DNA from: Bacteroidales bacterium
GTDB taxonomy: Bacteria > Bacteroidota > Bacteroidia > Bacteroidales > UBA12170
NCBI GenBank assembly: GCA_021158405.1
Contig: JAGGUP010000059.1
Location: 1-55,352 of the forward strand
Length of the DNA stretch: 55,352 bases
Reading direction: 5' to 3'
The translations under genes and the position numbers were made by a program. The notes beneath the pieces were generated by a model, which was given only the letters and a program-made list of their open reading frames with translations, was not told the origin of the DNA and searched no databases. Shown piece after piece: positions 8,073 through 17,671 of this stretch (its first letter is position 1; each line of letters starts with the position of its first letter).

Positions 8073-9608
8073 ATGCGAGCGAGAGTAATTATACTACTAT
8101 CCATTTTAAGTTTAAGCCAAATAAGTGTGGCTCAGCAATGGATTGAAAATGGACAATTAAAAGCCATCAATATTAATTTAAAATACCAATGGAATGGAGA
8201 TATTCATCAAAAAGAGATAAACAGTATTCTTGGCTCAATAGCCTATACGCATCAAAAACCGGTAGAGCTTATTAGCACTCAGTGGGAAATGATTACTTCT
8301 TATCAGGTTTTGAGAGAAGAAAAAGGGAATTTCAAAAGTGATATTTTTATTAAACCTAAAGAGCCACAAGGCGATTTTGAGCTTTATGAATTTAATTCCG
8401 CCAAATATATTTTGCCGGTTCTTCAATCGTTTCGCATGCGCATTTTTAAGGAAGACAGTACCTTGGTTTATTTGAAGCAGTTTAACCAAAATCCAATTTC
8501 CGTGAGTTCGGTGGGAAAAATTGCCCATTTTACTTTCGTACATCAACGTTGGGCTAAAGGTTGGTATATGAAAATTGATCAATTCGAATTTCGACCAGCT
8601 AATGAAGATTATACTTTTGAACAATGGTTTCAGTATACAAACGATTATAAATCTGCTAATTATCTTGTTGAATCGTTATTGGAGAATTACAAAGAATTAC
8701 AAAAGACAAAGCAAGAGACTTGCCCATTTCTTATTAAAAGTCTACGGCAATACAATTATCTAAAGAAACTTTATGAAATGCCTTTTTATAAAGCGACCGT
8801 AGCAAAAGGATTGGATCCGGATGAATTGGGTAGAAAAATGAATATCTTGACTACGCTATACGATTTGAATATTGTAAAATACAATCCGATTTTTAAAGAA
8901 TCAATTTCTTCCAACCCCATTTCTATAGAACGTATGGTGAATACTTATTTAGCGGAAGAAGAAAATTTATTGTCTATACAGCAAAGTTATGGAAGTATAT
9001 ATGATCAGCTCTTTCAGCAACTTGCAAAAACAAATTATCCGGCAAATTTATCATTTAAGAATTTTGAGTTTTTTGAATTAATCGGAATTGACCCTGCAGA
9101 AAGAGAATTGACTATTGCTTCTTTTGAAAACAGACTCTACTCTAAAAGCATGGTAAATATTGATAATTTAATCGTAAACCAACAATTTGCAGAAGCGTTA
9201 TATTCTATTGATAATTTGGAAAATTTTGTGTTTTATTCAAAGGCTTTGAAGTTGAATGATTATTTTAATCAATACAAAGCAAAGGCAGCTTATGGAATGT
9301 ATTATAGTTATGCGCATTTAGTGGATAAAGCAATTCAACTTAAAAACACCATATTGGCGGAAAAATACATTGTAAAAGCCAGTCTTGTGCAACAGACTTA
9401 TCCTGAACTCATACTTACCAATAGTTTGATAGATGGTAAAATACGGCGATTAATTGATGATTGCTATTCGGATTTTAATCTCATGCTGGAGCAAAATAGA
9501 TATACGGAGATGGTGGCAAAACGAGATACGATACGCAATCTTATTAGTGCTTTTCAACTGACCGGCGTTGATTTTATTCTCGATCGCTTAGAAAAATTTA
9601 CCGAATAG
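8073..9608 (+). CDS. Secreted protein of unknown function
   Basis: A 511-residue protein. The ATG at 8073 gives a classic signal peptide, MRARVIILLSILSLSQISVAQ, cleaved before QWIENG. An upstream in-frame TTG at 8052 would only bury that signal. After export, the first 170 or so residues look like a mixed beta-domain (for example IFIKPKEPQGDFELYEF and FRMRIFKEDSTLVYLKQF). The remainder is mostly helical with many Tyr, Lys and Glu, resembling irregular helical repeats (SIDNLENFVFYSKALKLND). There is no lipobox, barrel or enzyme motif that I recognise. It stands alone: gmhA diverges on the left and about 370 bp of empty sequence follows. It is probably periplasmic or surface-associated. Confidence 0.75.
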   Translation: MRARVIILLSILSLSQISVAQQWIENGQLKAININLKYQWNGDIHQKEINSILGSIAYTHQKPVELISTQWEMITSYQVLREEKGNFKSDIFIKPKEPQGDFELYEFNSAKYILPVLQSFRMRIFKEDSTLVYLKQFNQNPISVSSVGKIAHFTFVHQRWAKGWYMKIDQFEFRPANEDYTFEQWFQYTNDYKSANYLVESLLENYKELQKTKQETCPFLIKSLRQYNYLKKLYEMPFYKATVAKGLDPDELGRKMNILTTLYDLNIVKYNPIFKESISSNPISIERMVNTYLAEEENLLSIQQSYGSIYDQLFQQLAKTNYPANLSFKNFEFFELIGIDPAERELTIASFENRLYSKSMVNIDNLIVNQQFAEALYSIDNLENFVFYSKALKLNDYFNQYKAKAAYGMYYSYAHLVDKAIQLKNTILAEKYIVKASLVQQTYPELILTNSLIDGKIRRLIDDCYSDFNLMLEQNRYTEMVAKRDTIRNLISAFQLTGVDFILDRLEKFTE

Positions 9609-9981
9609 TTTTGAGATTGTTTAATTTGCTTTTATTAGCGATATAATTTCATGAAAAATTCTTGGTTTTCAATATTCTAGTCTTAGAAAGCTTTTTAATC
9701 GTTTCGTGTAGTTTTTGAGAAAATTAATTTCCAAATAAAGTTATTGATTCAGAGGAATTGTAAAAAAAATCGTCTGTTGAAAAACGAAAAAATAGGCTAA
9801 AGTTCAAATTAAACAAAATAACTGTATCTTTAGGCTTGTGTTTTGAAGTAAAATAAATTATGGACAAATACATTTTATATGATAACGAGAATTTTTTGAA
9901 CGAAAATGAAATAATTCGGTTATTATTTTGTTGATCAAAAGGTTCATTGATTTTTTGTTTTAAACTAAGCACTTAGAAATT
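9609..9981. other. 373-bp intergenic region without a convincing gene
   Basis: AT-rich spacer between two plus-strand genes. An 82-codon minus-strand frame (9972-9724) is low-complexity Phe/Asn/Ser sequence and looks spurious. A 24-codon plus-strand frame from the ATG at 9860, MDKYILYDNENFLNENEI and on, follows a promoter-like TATCTTTA, but nothing else supports it. No terminator hairpin was found. Confidence 0.4.
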
Positions 9982-10941
9982 ATGAAAAAACGCACTTTTC
10001 TTATTTATTTAATGACACTGTTGATTAGTAACAGTTTGTTTTCGCAAGATTATCAACAGGTTGATTCGGTAGTTAAAAAGTACCCTACTTCCATAGCAAA
10101 TCCTTATGACTTAATTAATTTAATTAATTATGATTTTAAGTCTGATGAAGATAAAGCCAGAGCAATTTACACTTGGATATCCTTAAATATAGTTTATGAT
10201 GTGGAAGCTAGTTCGTTGGAAGAAACCTATTCATATAAATCAAATAGAAACAAAGCGTCTAAAGAGAAAAGAATTAGGGAAAAATGGGGTTTAAAGACCT
10301 TGGCAACAGGAATGGCAGAATGTGAAGGATATGCAACTCTATATTACTATTTATGTGATCTAATGGGTATAGAATGTATGGTTGTTCCGGGAACTTCCAG
10401 AACAAGTTTAGATCAAATTGGACAATTACCGGAGCATGTTAATCATGCTTGGAATGTGGTTAAAATAAACAATGGATGGAAATTTGTGGATGTAACTTGG
10501 GGCGCTGGTTCTTTTGATCATTCTACTAAAATATTTAGGCAAAAATTTGATGAAACCTATTTCCTAACCTCACCTGATAGATTTTTTCTCGAGCATTTCC
10601 CTTATGATCCTAATTACCTATTTGTGAATAAAACAAAAGAAGATTTTGCAAACTTGCCCATCTTTTATTATGACTATATCAAATCCGATTATGAACTCGT
10701 TTCTCCTAAAACGGGTATTTTGGATTTTAAAAAAAATGGAACAGTCAAATTTGCATTCAAATCTGAAAAAGGAATAAAAAACATATCTTATACGTTTGAT
10801 GATGAGTGGACTACAAATCCATTAGAAATTACAAAAGAAGATGATTTTTATGAAGTGGAAGTGCCCTTTTCTGATCAAAAAACGAATTACCTGACCTTAT
10901 ATTATGAGAATAGAGGCTTGATGACCTTTAAAATTAAATAA
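9982..10941 (+). CDS. Secreted transglutaminase-like domain protein
   Basis: A 319-residue exported protein; the signal peptide is MKKRTFLIYLMTLLISNSLF, followed by SQ. The core is a transglutaminase/cysteine-protease fold with the expected Cys-His-Asp triad: C114 in MAECEGYA, H155 in VNHAWNVV and D170 in KFVDVTWG. The order, spacing and flanking residues match the kyphoscoliosis-peptidase/CYK3 type of transglutaminase-like domain, so it may act as a periplasmic protease or cross-linker. The C-terminal 90 residues are probably a small beta domain (FKSEKGIKNISYTFDDEW). The substrate is unknown. prfA follows after about 90 bp and has its own promoter. Confidence 0.8.
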   Translation: MKKRTFLIYLMTLLISNSLFSQDYQQVDSVVKKYPTSIANPYDLINLINYDFKSDEDKARAIYTWISLNIVYDVEASSLEETYSYKSNRNKASKEKRIREKWGLKTLATGMAECEGYATLYYYLCDLMGIECMVVPGTSRTSLDQIGQLPEHVNHAWNVVKINNGWKFVDVTWGAGSFDHSTKIFRQKFDETYFLTSPDRFFLEHFPYDPNYLFVNKTKEDFANLPIFYYDYIKSDYELVSPKTGILDFKKNGTVKFAFKSEKGIKNISYTFDDEWTTNPLEITKEDDFYEVEVPFSDQKTNYLTLYYENRGLMTFKIK

Positions 10942-10989
10942 GCCCAATCTTTGAATTAATTATTCTTTTTTATCTGGCTTTTAAGCTTG

Positions 10990-11019
10990 TTTGGGAAGTC
11001 TTATTATTTTGTATTTTTG
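10990..11019 (+). promoter_or_regulatory. Promoter of prfA
   Basis: TTTG at 10990-10993 and TATTTTTG at 11012-11019 are separated by 18 bases, a close match to the Bacteroidota -33/-7 arrangement. The prfA ATG lies 15 bases downstream. Confidence 0.6.
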
Positions 11020-11034
11020 CACAAAATTTTTGAG

Positions 11035-12111
11035 ATGTTAGATAGGTTGGCCGGAATTAAAAGGCGTTACGAGGAAATTGGTGAACAAATGACCGATCCT
11101 GCTTCAATGGCAGACATGAAGAAATTTGTTCAGCTGAATAAAGATTATAAAGAACTTGAACCTATTGCACAGGTTTATGAAACCTATAAAAATATTGTAG
11201 AAAATATTGAATCTTCGCGCGAAATTCTAAAAACAGAAAAGGACGAAGAATTTAGAGATATGGCCCGTGAAGAGTTGGAGGATTTAATTGCTCAAAAAGA
11301 GCAACTCGAAGATGATATCAAAACTCTTTTAATTCCTAAAGATCCACAAGATGCAAAGAATGCAATTCTCGAAATAAGAGCAGGTACTGGCGGAGATGAA
11401 GCAAGTATTTTTGCTGGTGATTTGTTTCGTATGTATTCAAAATATTGCGAAACCAAGGGCTGGAAATTCGATATTGTTGACATGACCGAAGGAACGGTGG
11501 GAGGTTATAAGGAGATCATTGTAAATGTTAGCGGTAAAGATGTTTATGGAACACTTAAATATGAATCTGGTGTTCATCGCGTACAACGTGTGCCTCAAAC
11601 AGAAACGCAAGGACGTGTACATACTTCTGCAGCTACAGTTGCTGTTTTGCCGGAAGCGGAAGAATTTGATATCGAGTTGAATCCTGCTGATATTCGGAAA
11701 GATACCTATTGTTCTTCCGGTCCAGGCGGACAAAGTGTTAACACTACTTATTCGGCTATTCGATTGACTCATGCACCTACAGGAATAGTGGTGACTTGTC
11801 AGGATGAAAAATCGCAATTAAAAAATCTCGATAAAGCCATGAAGGTCTTGCGTTCAAGAATTTACGAGTTAGAATATGCCAAATATATGGATGAAATTTC
11901 ATCGAAGCGAAAAACAATGGTTTCTTCAGGCGATCGCTCTGCAAAAATTAGAACCTATAATTATCCTCAAGGTCGGGTAACGGATCACCGCATTAGTCTT
12001 ACGCTTTATAATTTAACAAGTATTGTAAATGGTGATATTCAGGAGATTATTGATAAACTGCAAATAGCTGAGAATTATGAGCGCTTGAAAGAGCAAGAAG
12101 AAAATCTATAA
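11035..12111 (+). CDS. prfA: Peptide chain release factor 1
   Basis: RF1 recognises UAA and UAG in the ribosomal A site and triggers peptide release. The catalytic GGQ is at residues 231-233 ([15 protein letters not shown]). The codon-reading tripeptide is PQT in [14 protein letters not shown], the PxT form of RF1, not the SPF form of RF2. The start at 11035 ([14 protein letters not shown]) gives the usual 358 residues. The frame is open upstream to 10987, but that would overlap the promoter. pyrF starts 11 bases after the stop, so the two are probably co-transcribed. Confidence 0.97.
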   Translation: MLDRLAGIKRRYEEIGEQMTDPASMADMKKFVQLNKDYKELEPIAQVYETYKNIVENIESSREILKTEKDEEFRDMAREELEDLIAQKEQLEDDIKTLLIPKDPQDAKNAILEIRAGTGGDEASIFAGDLFRMYSKYCETKGWKFDIVDMTEGTVGGYKEIIVNVSGKDVYGTLKYESGVHRVQRVPQTETQGRVHTSAATVAVLPEAEEFDIELNPADIRKDTYCSSGPGGQSVNTTYSAIRLTHAPTGIVVTCQDEKSQLKNLDKAMKVLRSRIYELEYAKYMDEISSKRKTMVSSGDRSAKIRTYNYPQGRVTDHRISLTLYNLTSIVNGDIQEIIDKLQIAENYERLKEQEENL

Positions 12112-12122
12112 ATTAGTAAGGA

Positions 12123-12941
12123 ATGACAAAGCAGGAATTGATTGATCAAATACGGAAGAAAAGATCCTTTCTTTGCATAGGTTTGGATACCGATATTGAG
12201 AAAATTCCCAAACATTTGCTAAGTGAAGAGGATCCTGTTTTTGCTTTTAATAAACAGATAATTGATGCAACGCAAGATTTAGCAGTTGCTTATAAACCCA
12301 ATACCGCTTTTTACGAAAGTAGAGGTGCTGAAGGCTGGGAGAGTTTGAAAAAGACTATCCGGTATCTAAACAATTTAGAAAATCCTGTTTTTACGATTGC
12401 CGATGCCAAAAGAGGTGATATTGGAAATACTTCCACACAGTATGCAAAAGCGTTTTTCGAAACGCTTAATTTCGATTCTGTTACTGTCGCACCTTATATG
12501 GGACGTGATTCTGTTTCTCCTTTTTTGCAATTTGAAGGGAAATGGGCCATTGTTCTTGCCTTGACTTCCAACCAAGGTGCCTTTGATTTTCAGTTTATAA
12601 AAAATGATGAAAATCAAGAAAAGCTGTTTGAAACAGTACTTGAGACTACAAAAAGCTGGGGAAGTGAAGAAAATATGATGTTTGTTATTGGGGCTACAAA
12701 AGCAGAAATGTTAGCTCAAGTCCGAAAGCATATTCCCAATCATTTTCTATTGGTTCCAGGAGTAGGAGCTCAAGGAGGAAGTTTGGAAGAAGTTGCAAAA
12801 TATGGAATGAATAGCGATATTGGCTTGCTTGTCAATTCCTCTCGAGGAATTATTTTCGCTTCCAACGGATTGAATTTTGCTGAAAAGGCTAGGGAAGAAG
12901 CTTTGAAATTACAAATTCAAATGGCTAAACTAATTTGTTAA
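12123..12941 (+). CDS. pyrF: Orotidine 5'-phosphate decarboxylase (type 2)
   Basis: Last step of UMP synthesis, OMP to UMP. The protein has 272 residues, the length of the longer type 2 enzymes. The N-terminus has [14 protein letters not shown] with the substrate-binding Asp. The catalytic Asp-Lys-Asp set lies in [17 protein letters not shown]. Phosphate binding is by [11 protein letters not shown] and LLVNSSRGI. It follows prfA by 11 bp. hldD converges from the right after a 44-bp gap with no obvious terminator hairpin. Confidence 0.95.
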   Translation: MTKQELIDQIRKKRSFLCIGLDTDIEKIPKHLLSEEDPVFAFNKQIIDATQDLAVAYKPNTAFYESRGAEGWESLKKTIRYLNNLENPVFTIADAKRGDIGNTSTQYAKAFFETLNFDSVTVAPYMGRDSVSPFLQFEGKWAIVLALTSNQGAFDFQFIKNDENQEKLFETVLETTKSWGSEENMMFVIGATKAEMLAQVRKHIPNHFLLVPGVGAQGGSLEEVAKYGMNSDIGLLVNSSRGIIFASNGLNFAEKAREEALKLQIQMAKLIC

Positions 12942-12985
12942 TTAATTTTAGTTTCTATAACCACTTAATTCATTAGAACATTAAT

Positions 12986-13951
12986 TTAATAGATTCGATT
13001 ATTGATTAGATAATTTTGAACATAGTCCCTAACACCCTTATCAAGAGTCTGGAAGTTTAACTTATAACCTTGAGCCCTTAGTTTATCCATTTTAGCCTCA
13101 GTAAAATATTGATACTTATCTCTGATGTTCTCCGGAGTGGGTACAAATTCAATAATCGGCTCAAGGTTTAAAGCAGAAAAAGTGGCGTTGGCTAAATCTA
13201 AAAAGGATTGTGCTTTACCAGTTCCTACATTATACAATCCTGATTCAGTGTTGTTTTTCATTAGAAACAGCATAACATTCACAACATCTTTCACATAAAC
13301 AAAATCGCGTAATTGCATTCCGTCTTTATAATCAGGATGATGAGATTTGAAAAGTTTTACCTTTCCTGTATTTTTTATTTGATGAAAAGCATGAAGAATA
13401 ACAGAGGCCATAGAGCCTTTATGATATTCGTTAGGACCGTAAACATTAAAATATTTTAATCCAGCCCAAAAAGGAGGCGTTTTTTCTTGTTTCAAAGCCC
13501 ATTTATCAAAATCATTTTTCGAACGTCCGTAAGGATTTAGTGGTTGAAGATTTTCAATGATTTTGTGACTATCTTCATAGCCAAATTCCCCCATTCCATA
13601 AGTGGCAGCAGATGAAGCGTAAATCATTGGAATTGTATATTTAGCACAAGTGTTCCACATTTTTTGAGTGTAATGAAGATTCAATTTATTTAGAACATCA
13701 ACATCAAATTCTGTAGTAGCCGAACGTGCTCCAATATGAAAAATATAATCTATTTTTTGATGATTAATTTCCAGCCAATCGAAGAAATTTTCACGTTCTA
13801 TTTTAGTTAAAAACGATTTGTTTTCAAGATTTCTATCTTTCTCGGATTTTGAAAAATCATCAACTAAAATTAAGTCCGTTAGTTGATTTTCATTTAATTT
13901 TCCAACCAAAACACTTCCAATAAATCCGGCAGCACCAGTAACTACAATCAT
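12986..13951 (-). CDS. hldD: ADP-L-glycero-D-manno-heptose-6-epimerase
   Basis: Inverts C6 of ADP-heptose, the final step of LPS heptose precursor synthesis. It is an extended short-chain dehydrogenase of 321 residues. The NAD(P)-binding motif GAAGFIGS is at residues 6-13. The catalytic Ser/Tyr/Lys set is in YASSAATYG and LNPYGRSKNDFD. Family-specific stretches include IFHIGARSATTEFD and YFNVYGPNEYHKGSMASV. The gmhA and gmhB genes of the same pathway lie about 5 kb away on the same strand; the bifunctional hldE is not in the window. A TATTTTTG box on the minus strand (13974-13967) precedes the ATG and resembles the gmhA promoter. Confidence 0.93.
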   Translation of the reverse strand: MIVVTGAAGFIGSVLVGKLNENQLTDLILVDDFSKSEKDRNLENKSFLTKIERENFFDWLEINHQKIDYIFHIGARSATTEFDVDVLNKLNLHYTQKMWNTCAKYTIPMIYASSAATYGMGEFGYEDSHKIIENLQPLNPYGRSKNDFDKWALKQEKTPPFWAGLKYFNVYGPNEYHKGSMASVILHAFHQIKNTGKVKLFKSHHPDYKDGMQLRDFVYVKDVVNVMLFLMKNNTESGLYNVGTGKAQSFLDLANATFSALNLEPIIEFVPTPENIRDKYQYFTEAKMDKLRAQGYKLNFQTLDKGVRDYVQNYLINNRIY

Positions 13952-13966
13952 GTTTTTCTTTTTTTA

Positions 13967-13974
13967 CAAAAATA
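13967..13974 (-). promoter_or_regulatory. -7 box of the hldD promoter
   Basis: Minus-strand TATTTTTG, 15 bases before the ATG at 13951, at exactly the same distance and with the same flanks (CCTATTTTTGTAAAAAA) as before gmhA. No clear -33 element. Confidence 0.45.
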
Positions 13975-14030
13975 GGAAATTTCTAGGGTTATGATTTTTT
14001 TTCTTGTATTAGCCGAGCAGCGTATGCAGT

Positions 14031-14612
14031 TTATTCGCGTATGATTGTGTATTTCCCCGAATTTTCTAATTTAATAATTGTGCTGGCCATATTCACCGTT
14101 TTTATATCTTGTTCCAAATTAACAATATAATCCACTTTTGTTTTGATATGATCCTGAATATGAGCGAAAAAATGCGGACTTTGAGCACCGGAAAGATTAG
14201 CAGAAGTTGAAACTAATGGATGCTCCAATGTTTGGATAAGCGTACGGCAAAAATCGTGTTTTATTATTCTAATAGCTATTGTACCATCTTTAGCAATCAA
14301 GTTGGAAGCCAGATTTTTTGCTCCATTGTAAATGATTGTCAAAGGTTTATCTATGGATTGTATTAAATCGGCAGCAATAGAAGGAACTGTTTTAATATAA
14401 TATTTAAGTTGCTCATAATCAGCAAGCAGTATGATCATGCTTTTACTCTCAACACGATTTTTAATAGAATAAATCTTATCCACTGCTTTTGCATTTGTAG
14501 CATCGCAACCAATACCCCAAATGGTGTCTGTTGGGTATAAAATTGTTCCGTCCTTTTTTAAGGTTTCAAGCGATTTTATAAGATCATCTTTGTAGTTAGA
14601 TAATTGATTCAT
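14031..14612 (-). CDS. tsaC: L-threonylcarbamoyladenylate synthase (Sua5/YrdC family)
   Basis: Makes threonylcarbamoyl-AMP from threonine, bicarbonate and ATP for the universal tRNA t6A37 modification. The protein has 193 residues of the YrdC fold only and lacks the C-terminal Sua5 domain. Recognisable segments are ILYPTDTIWGIGCDATN, the KNRVESKSMIIL substrate region and LVSTSANLSGAQ near residue 135. It overlaps the 3' end of the upstream glycosyltransferase gene by 17 bases and is the last gene of a dapD-glycosyltransferase-tsaC operon on the minus strand. Family paralogues such as YciO exist, but the full set of conserved motifs favours TsaC. Confidence 0.88.
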   Translation of the reverse strand: MNQLSNYKDDLIKSLETLKKDGTILYPTDTIWGIGCDATNAKAVDKIYSIKNRVESKSMIILLADYEQLKYYIKTVPSIAADLIQSIDKPLTIIYNGAKNLASNLIAKDGTIAIRIIKHDFCRTLIQTLEHPLVSTSANLSGAQSPHFFAHIQDHIKTKVDYIVNLEQDIKTVNMASTIIKLENSGKYTIIRE

Positions 14613-15711
14613 AGATTTTAAATAATGATTTTATTATAGTTTTGGTCTCAAATTTTTTTGAAAATTCAAGGCCTTTGATTTTCATTTCATTTCTAAGTTT
14701 AGAGTTATCCAGAACCAGATTAATTGCATGGGCAAATTCCTCAATATTAAAGGGGTCAATATAGACGGAGTGCTTTCCTCCGGCTTCTTCCAGACAACTC
14801 CCTTTTGCAGCTATTACGGGCGTTCCCGATTGCAGGGACTCTAAAACAGGTAAACCAAATCCTTCGAAAGAGGAAGGATAAATAAACAGTGTGGCCAATT
14901 GATAAATGCCAGATAACTCAGCGTTTGAAACATTTTTTAGAAACAGAATATTAGCAATATTATTTTCTGAAATAAAATTATGCACTTCGTTAGCGTAGTC
15001 CTTTTCTTTGCCAACGACTACAACAGGTATTTTTGATTTTGAATGCTGAACCGCCTGTAGAAGTTTTAGAAGATTTTTTCTTTTTTCGATAGTTCCGACA
15101 GATAGAATAAATTCTGAAGGCAGATTGTATTTTTTCTTAATTAGAAAAAGTTGTTCATTCTCTAATTGTATATTATACAGAGGGTTTGAAGATTGATATA
15201 GAACTTCAATTTTCGACTCTTCAACATTAAGAAAACTTATGATATCCCTTTTTGTTTGATTACTGATAGCAATTATTTTATCAGCAACTCTTACGGCATG
15301 TTTAAGTTTTTTATGATATATTTTCCTGTCGATAATATTATATAATTCAGGATACCGATAATAAATAAGGTCGTGTATAGTTACAATTGATTTGCTACCT
15401 GATTTTTCAATATTTTGAGGGAGCTCATGACTCAAGCCGTGATACAAATCTATTTTTTGGTCCTTTAAAGAATCTGCTATTTTATATGTTCTCCAATAGG
15501 AACTGAACTTCTTATTAAATAAAGATTCGGGGAATACAATTTTTGCGTCTTTAGGAGGGAAATCCTTAAAATTATTTTCTTTTGATGGCGTATATAAAAA
15601 ATATTCGTTATCCGGATAATATGTAGATGCAGAATGAATTAGGGTGCGACTGTAATTACCCAATCCACTATAATTCATAAAAGCTCTTTTTGCATCGAAG
15701 GCGATTTTCAT
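14596..15711 (-). CDS. Glycosyltransferase, GT4 family
   Basis: A 371-residue cytoplasmic GT-B glycosyltransferase. The N-terminal acceptor domain starts MKIAFDAKRAFMNYSGLGNY. The donor domain carries LSVGTIEKRKNL and the GT4 signature GFGLPVLESLQSGTPVIAAK followed by SCLEEAGG, which hold the nucleotide-sugar-binding Glu residues. Such enzymes add mannose or related sugars to LPS, capsule or glycolipid. The neighbouring dapD and tsaC say nothing about the substrate, though hldD lies nearby. It starts two bases after the dapD stop and overlaps tsaC by 17 bases, so translation of the three is probably coupled. Confidence 0.9.
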   Translation of the reverse strand: MKIAFDAKRAFMNYSGLGNYSRTLIHSASTYYPDNEYFLYTPSKENNFKDFPPKDAKIVFPESLFNKKFSSYWRTYKIADSLKDQKIDLYHGLSHELPQNIEKSGSKSIVTIHDLIYYRYPELYNIIDRKIYHKKLKHAVRVADKIIAISNQTKRDIISFLNVEESKIEVLYQSSNPLYNIQLENEQLFLIKKKYNLPSEFILSVGTIEKRKNLLKLLQAVQHSKSKIPVVVVGKEKDYANEVHNFISENNIANILFLKNVSNAELSGIYQLATLFIYPSSFEGFGLPVLESLQSGTPVIAAKGSCLEEAGGKHSVYIDPFNIEEFAHAINLVLDNSKLRNEMKIKGLEFSKKFETKTIIKSLFKIYESII

Positions 15712-15713
15712 AT

Positions 15714-16532
15714 CTAAACAGCTACATTATAATCCCGTAAGGCATCATTTAAAGAAGTTTTTAAATCGGTTGAAGCTTTACGTTTACCTATTATTAAAGC
15801 ACAAGGAACTTGATATTTTCCAGCAGAAAATTTCTTGGTATAAGTACCCGGAATTACCACCGAGCGAGCAGGAATGTAACCACTAAATTCGATGGGGTCA
15901 TCTCCACTAACATCAATTATTTTAGTAGTTTTTGTTAAAACCACATTGGCACCCAAAACAGCAGCTTCTTCAATACGAATACCTTCAACAACAATGCAAC
16001 GAGAGCCGATAAAGCAATTGTCTTCGATAATTACAGGAGCTGCTTGAACGGGTTCTAAAACTCCGCCAATTCCTACGCCACCACTCAAATGTACATTTTT
16101 CCCAATTTGCGCACAAGATCCAACGGTTGCCCATGTATCAACCATGGTATAACTATCGACATAAGCTCCAATATTTACATAACTTGGCATCAATACCACT
16201 CCGGGCGCAAGGTAAGAACCATAACGAGAGAGCGCATGAGGAACCACACGAACTTTCAATTTAGCATAATTCGTTTTGAGGGCAATTTTATCATGAAATT
16301 CAAAGGGAGGCATAGCAATTGTTTCCATTTCTTGAATAGGAAAATATAGAACAACTCCTTTCTTAATCCATTCATTAACAACCCATTGATCACCTTCTTT
16401 TTGTGCAACACGAACTTTTCCGCTATCGAGTAAAGCAATAAGTTCTCGAATGTCGTTTTGAATAGTCTCTTGCTCTAATAAGGATCGGTTTTCCCAAGCT
16501 GCTTCAATGCTTTTTCTTAAATTAGTGTACAT
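15714..16532 (-). CDS. dapD: 2,3,4,5-tetrahydropyridine-2,6-dicarboxylate N-succinyltransferase
   Basis: Succinyl-CoA-dependent step in the diaminopimelate/lysine pathway. The protein has 272 residues, the normal length. The helical N-terminal domain (LRKSIEAAWENRSLL) is followed by a left-handed beta-helix of hexapeptide repeats (VVLMPSYVNIGAYVDSYTMV, then CAQIGKNVHLSGGVGIGGV, then VIIEDNCFIGSRCIVVEG). The succinyl-CoA region is near the C-terminus (YIPARSVVIPGTY). It heads the dapD-glycosyltransferase-tsaC operon. A TAATTTTG box on the minus strand (16562-16555) lies 23 bases before the ATG. The next enzyme of the pathway in this window is dapB at 37254. Confidence 0.95.
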   Translation of the reverse strand: MYTNLRKSIEAAWENRSLLEQETIQNDIRELIALLDSGKVRVAQKEGDQWVVNEWIKKGVVLYFPIQEMETIAMPPFEFHDKIALKTNYAKLKVRVVPHALSRYGSYLAPGVVLMPSYVNIGAYVDSYTMVDTWATVGSCAQIGKNVHLSGGVGIGGVLEPVQAAPVIIEDNCFIGSRCIVVEGIRIEEAAVLGANVVLTKTTKIIDVSGDDPIEFSGYIPARSVVIPGTYTKKFSAGKYQVPCALIIGKRKASTDLKTSLNDALRDYNVAV

Positions 16533-16554
16533 GCCTTATTAATTTAATTTGATG

Positions 16555-16562
16555 CAAAATTA
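16555..16562 (-). promoter_or_regulatory. -7 box of the dapD operon promoter
   Basis: Minus-strand TAATTTTG fits TAnnTTTG and lies 23 bases before the dapD ATG. No clear -33 box. Confidence 0.4.
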
Positions 16563-16657
16563 GCGATAATCTTTGTCTTCGTTTATGCCCTTTTCGTGAA
16601 TTATTTTATAGATTTCTTGGCATTAATTTTGATAATTAAATACGTGAATCTTTTTAT

Positions 16658-16665
16658 TATCTTTG
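16658..16665 (+). promoter_or_regulatory. -7 box of the ruvX-def promoter
   Basis: TATCTTTG lies 14 bases before the ruvX ATG and fits the TAnnTTTG consensus. A TTTG lies 26 bases further upstream, which is more than the usual spacing. Confidence 0.45.
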
Positions 16666-16678
16666 CGCCATAAAAATT

Positions 16679-17098
16679 ATGGGTAGAATTTTAGCAATCG
16701 ATTATGGTCAAAAGCGCTGCGGCATTGCCGTAACGGATGAATTGAGGATAATTGCAAATGCATTGGAAACCGTTTCATCTAAAGAGTTGATTGCTTATTT
16801 GACCAGATATGTTAGTAAAGAAGATGTGAGTTTATTTGTAATTGGCGAACCAAAACAAATGAATAATCAACCTTCAGATGCGTCGCGATTTATCAATCCT
16901 TTTATTGGACGTTTAAAAAATGCTTTTCCAACCATTCCCATTGAAAGAATGGATGAGCGGTTCACTTCCAGGATGGCTTTTCAAAGTATGATTGATGCGG
17001 GTTTGGGAAAAAAAGCCAGACAAAATAAAGAGTTAATAGACAGTATTAGTGCTACCCTCATTTTACAATCTTATTTAGAAACTAAAACACATAATTAG
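16679..17098 (+). CDS. ruvX: Putative pre-16S rRNA nuclease / RuvX (YqgF)
   Basis: RNase H-fold nuclease family involved in 16S rRNA 5' processing, formerly called a Holliday junction resolvase. The protein has 139 residues. The three acidic active-site positions are visible: D7 in ILAIDYGQKRCGIAVTD, the Glu/Asp in FVIGEPKQMN and MDERFTSRMA, and the late Asp in LIDSISATLILQSYL. The def ATG follows the TAG with no spacing, so the two genes form an operon. Confidence 0.93.
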   Translation: MGRILAIDYGQKRCGIAVTDELRIIANALETVSSKELIAYLTRYVSKEDVSLFVIGEPKQMNNQPSDASRFINPFIGRLKNAFPTIPIERMDERFTSRMAFQSMIDAGLGKKARQNKELIDSISATLILQSYLETKTHN

Positions 17099-17671
17099 AT
17101 GTTTTTACCAATTGTGGCCTATGGTCACCCAACTTTAAGGAAAATGTCGAAGGATATAGATAAAAATTATCCGGGTTTAACAGAATTGATTGATAATATG
17201 TGGGAGAGCATGTACGAATCGAATGGCGTTGGTTTGGCTGCTCCTCAAATTAATTTGAATATCCGCCTTTTCTTAATTGATCCCAATCCATTTAAAGAAG
17301 AATATACTGAAGCTGCAGGACAAAAAAAGGTGATTATCAACGCTCATATAATGGAGGAAGAAGGAGAGGACTGGAGCTTTCAGGAAGGTTGCTTAAGTGT
17401 TCCTGATATTCACGAAGAAGTCATGCGGAAACCGCGTATTCATATCCAATATTATGATGAGAACTGGGAATTTCACGACGAATGGATAGATGGGATTGTA
17501 GCACGCATTATGCAACATGAATACGATCATATCGATGGTAGAATATTTATTGAGCGTTTAAGTTCCATGCGTAAAATATTGCTTAAGCGTAAATTAGCTG
17601 ATATTACCGAAGGAAATATTGAAACCAGTTACCGTATGATTTTCCCTAAATTAAAAGGAAAAAAGCGCTAA
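17099..17671 (+). CDS. def: Peptide deformylase
   Basis: Removes the formyl group from N-terminal Met of nascent proteins. The 190-residue protein carries all three family motifs: GVGLAAPQI (motif 1), EGCLS (motif 2, with the metal-binding Cys) and QHEYDHIDG (motif 3, HExDH, with the two His ligands and catalytic Glu). The insertion between motifs 1 and 2 (DPNPFKEEYTEAAGQKK) is typical of Bacteroidota. It begins directly after the ruvX stop. Confidence 0.97.
   Translation: MFLPIVAYGHPTLRKMSKDIDKNYPGLTELIDNMWESMYESNGVGLAAPQINLNIRLFLIDPNPFKEEYTEAAGQKKVIINAHIMEEEGEDWSFQEGCLSVPDIHEEVMRKPRIHIQYYDENWEFHDEWIDGIVARIMQHEYDHIDGRIFIERLSSMRKILLKRKLADITEGNIETSYRMIFPKLKGKKR

Noticed and set aside
9860-9934. 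24-codon frame with a promoter-like TATCTTTA upstream
   Set aside because: Too short and without any recognisable feature; one imperfect -7 box is expected by chance in such AT-rich DNA.
9724-9972. 82-codon minus-strand reading frame
   Set aside because: Low-complexity Phe/Ser/Asn/Lys sequence typical of translated AT-rich spacer; no signal peptide, motif or promoter.
14031-14612. Possibility that tsaC is the full Sua5 type
   Set aside because: The protein ends after the YrdC domain at 193 residues; there is no room for the C-terminal Sua5 domain.
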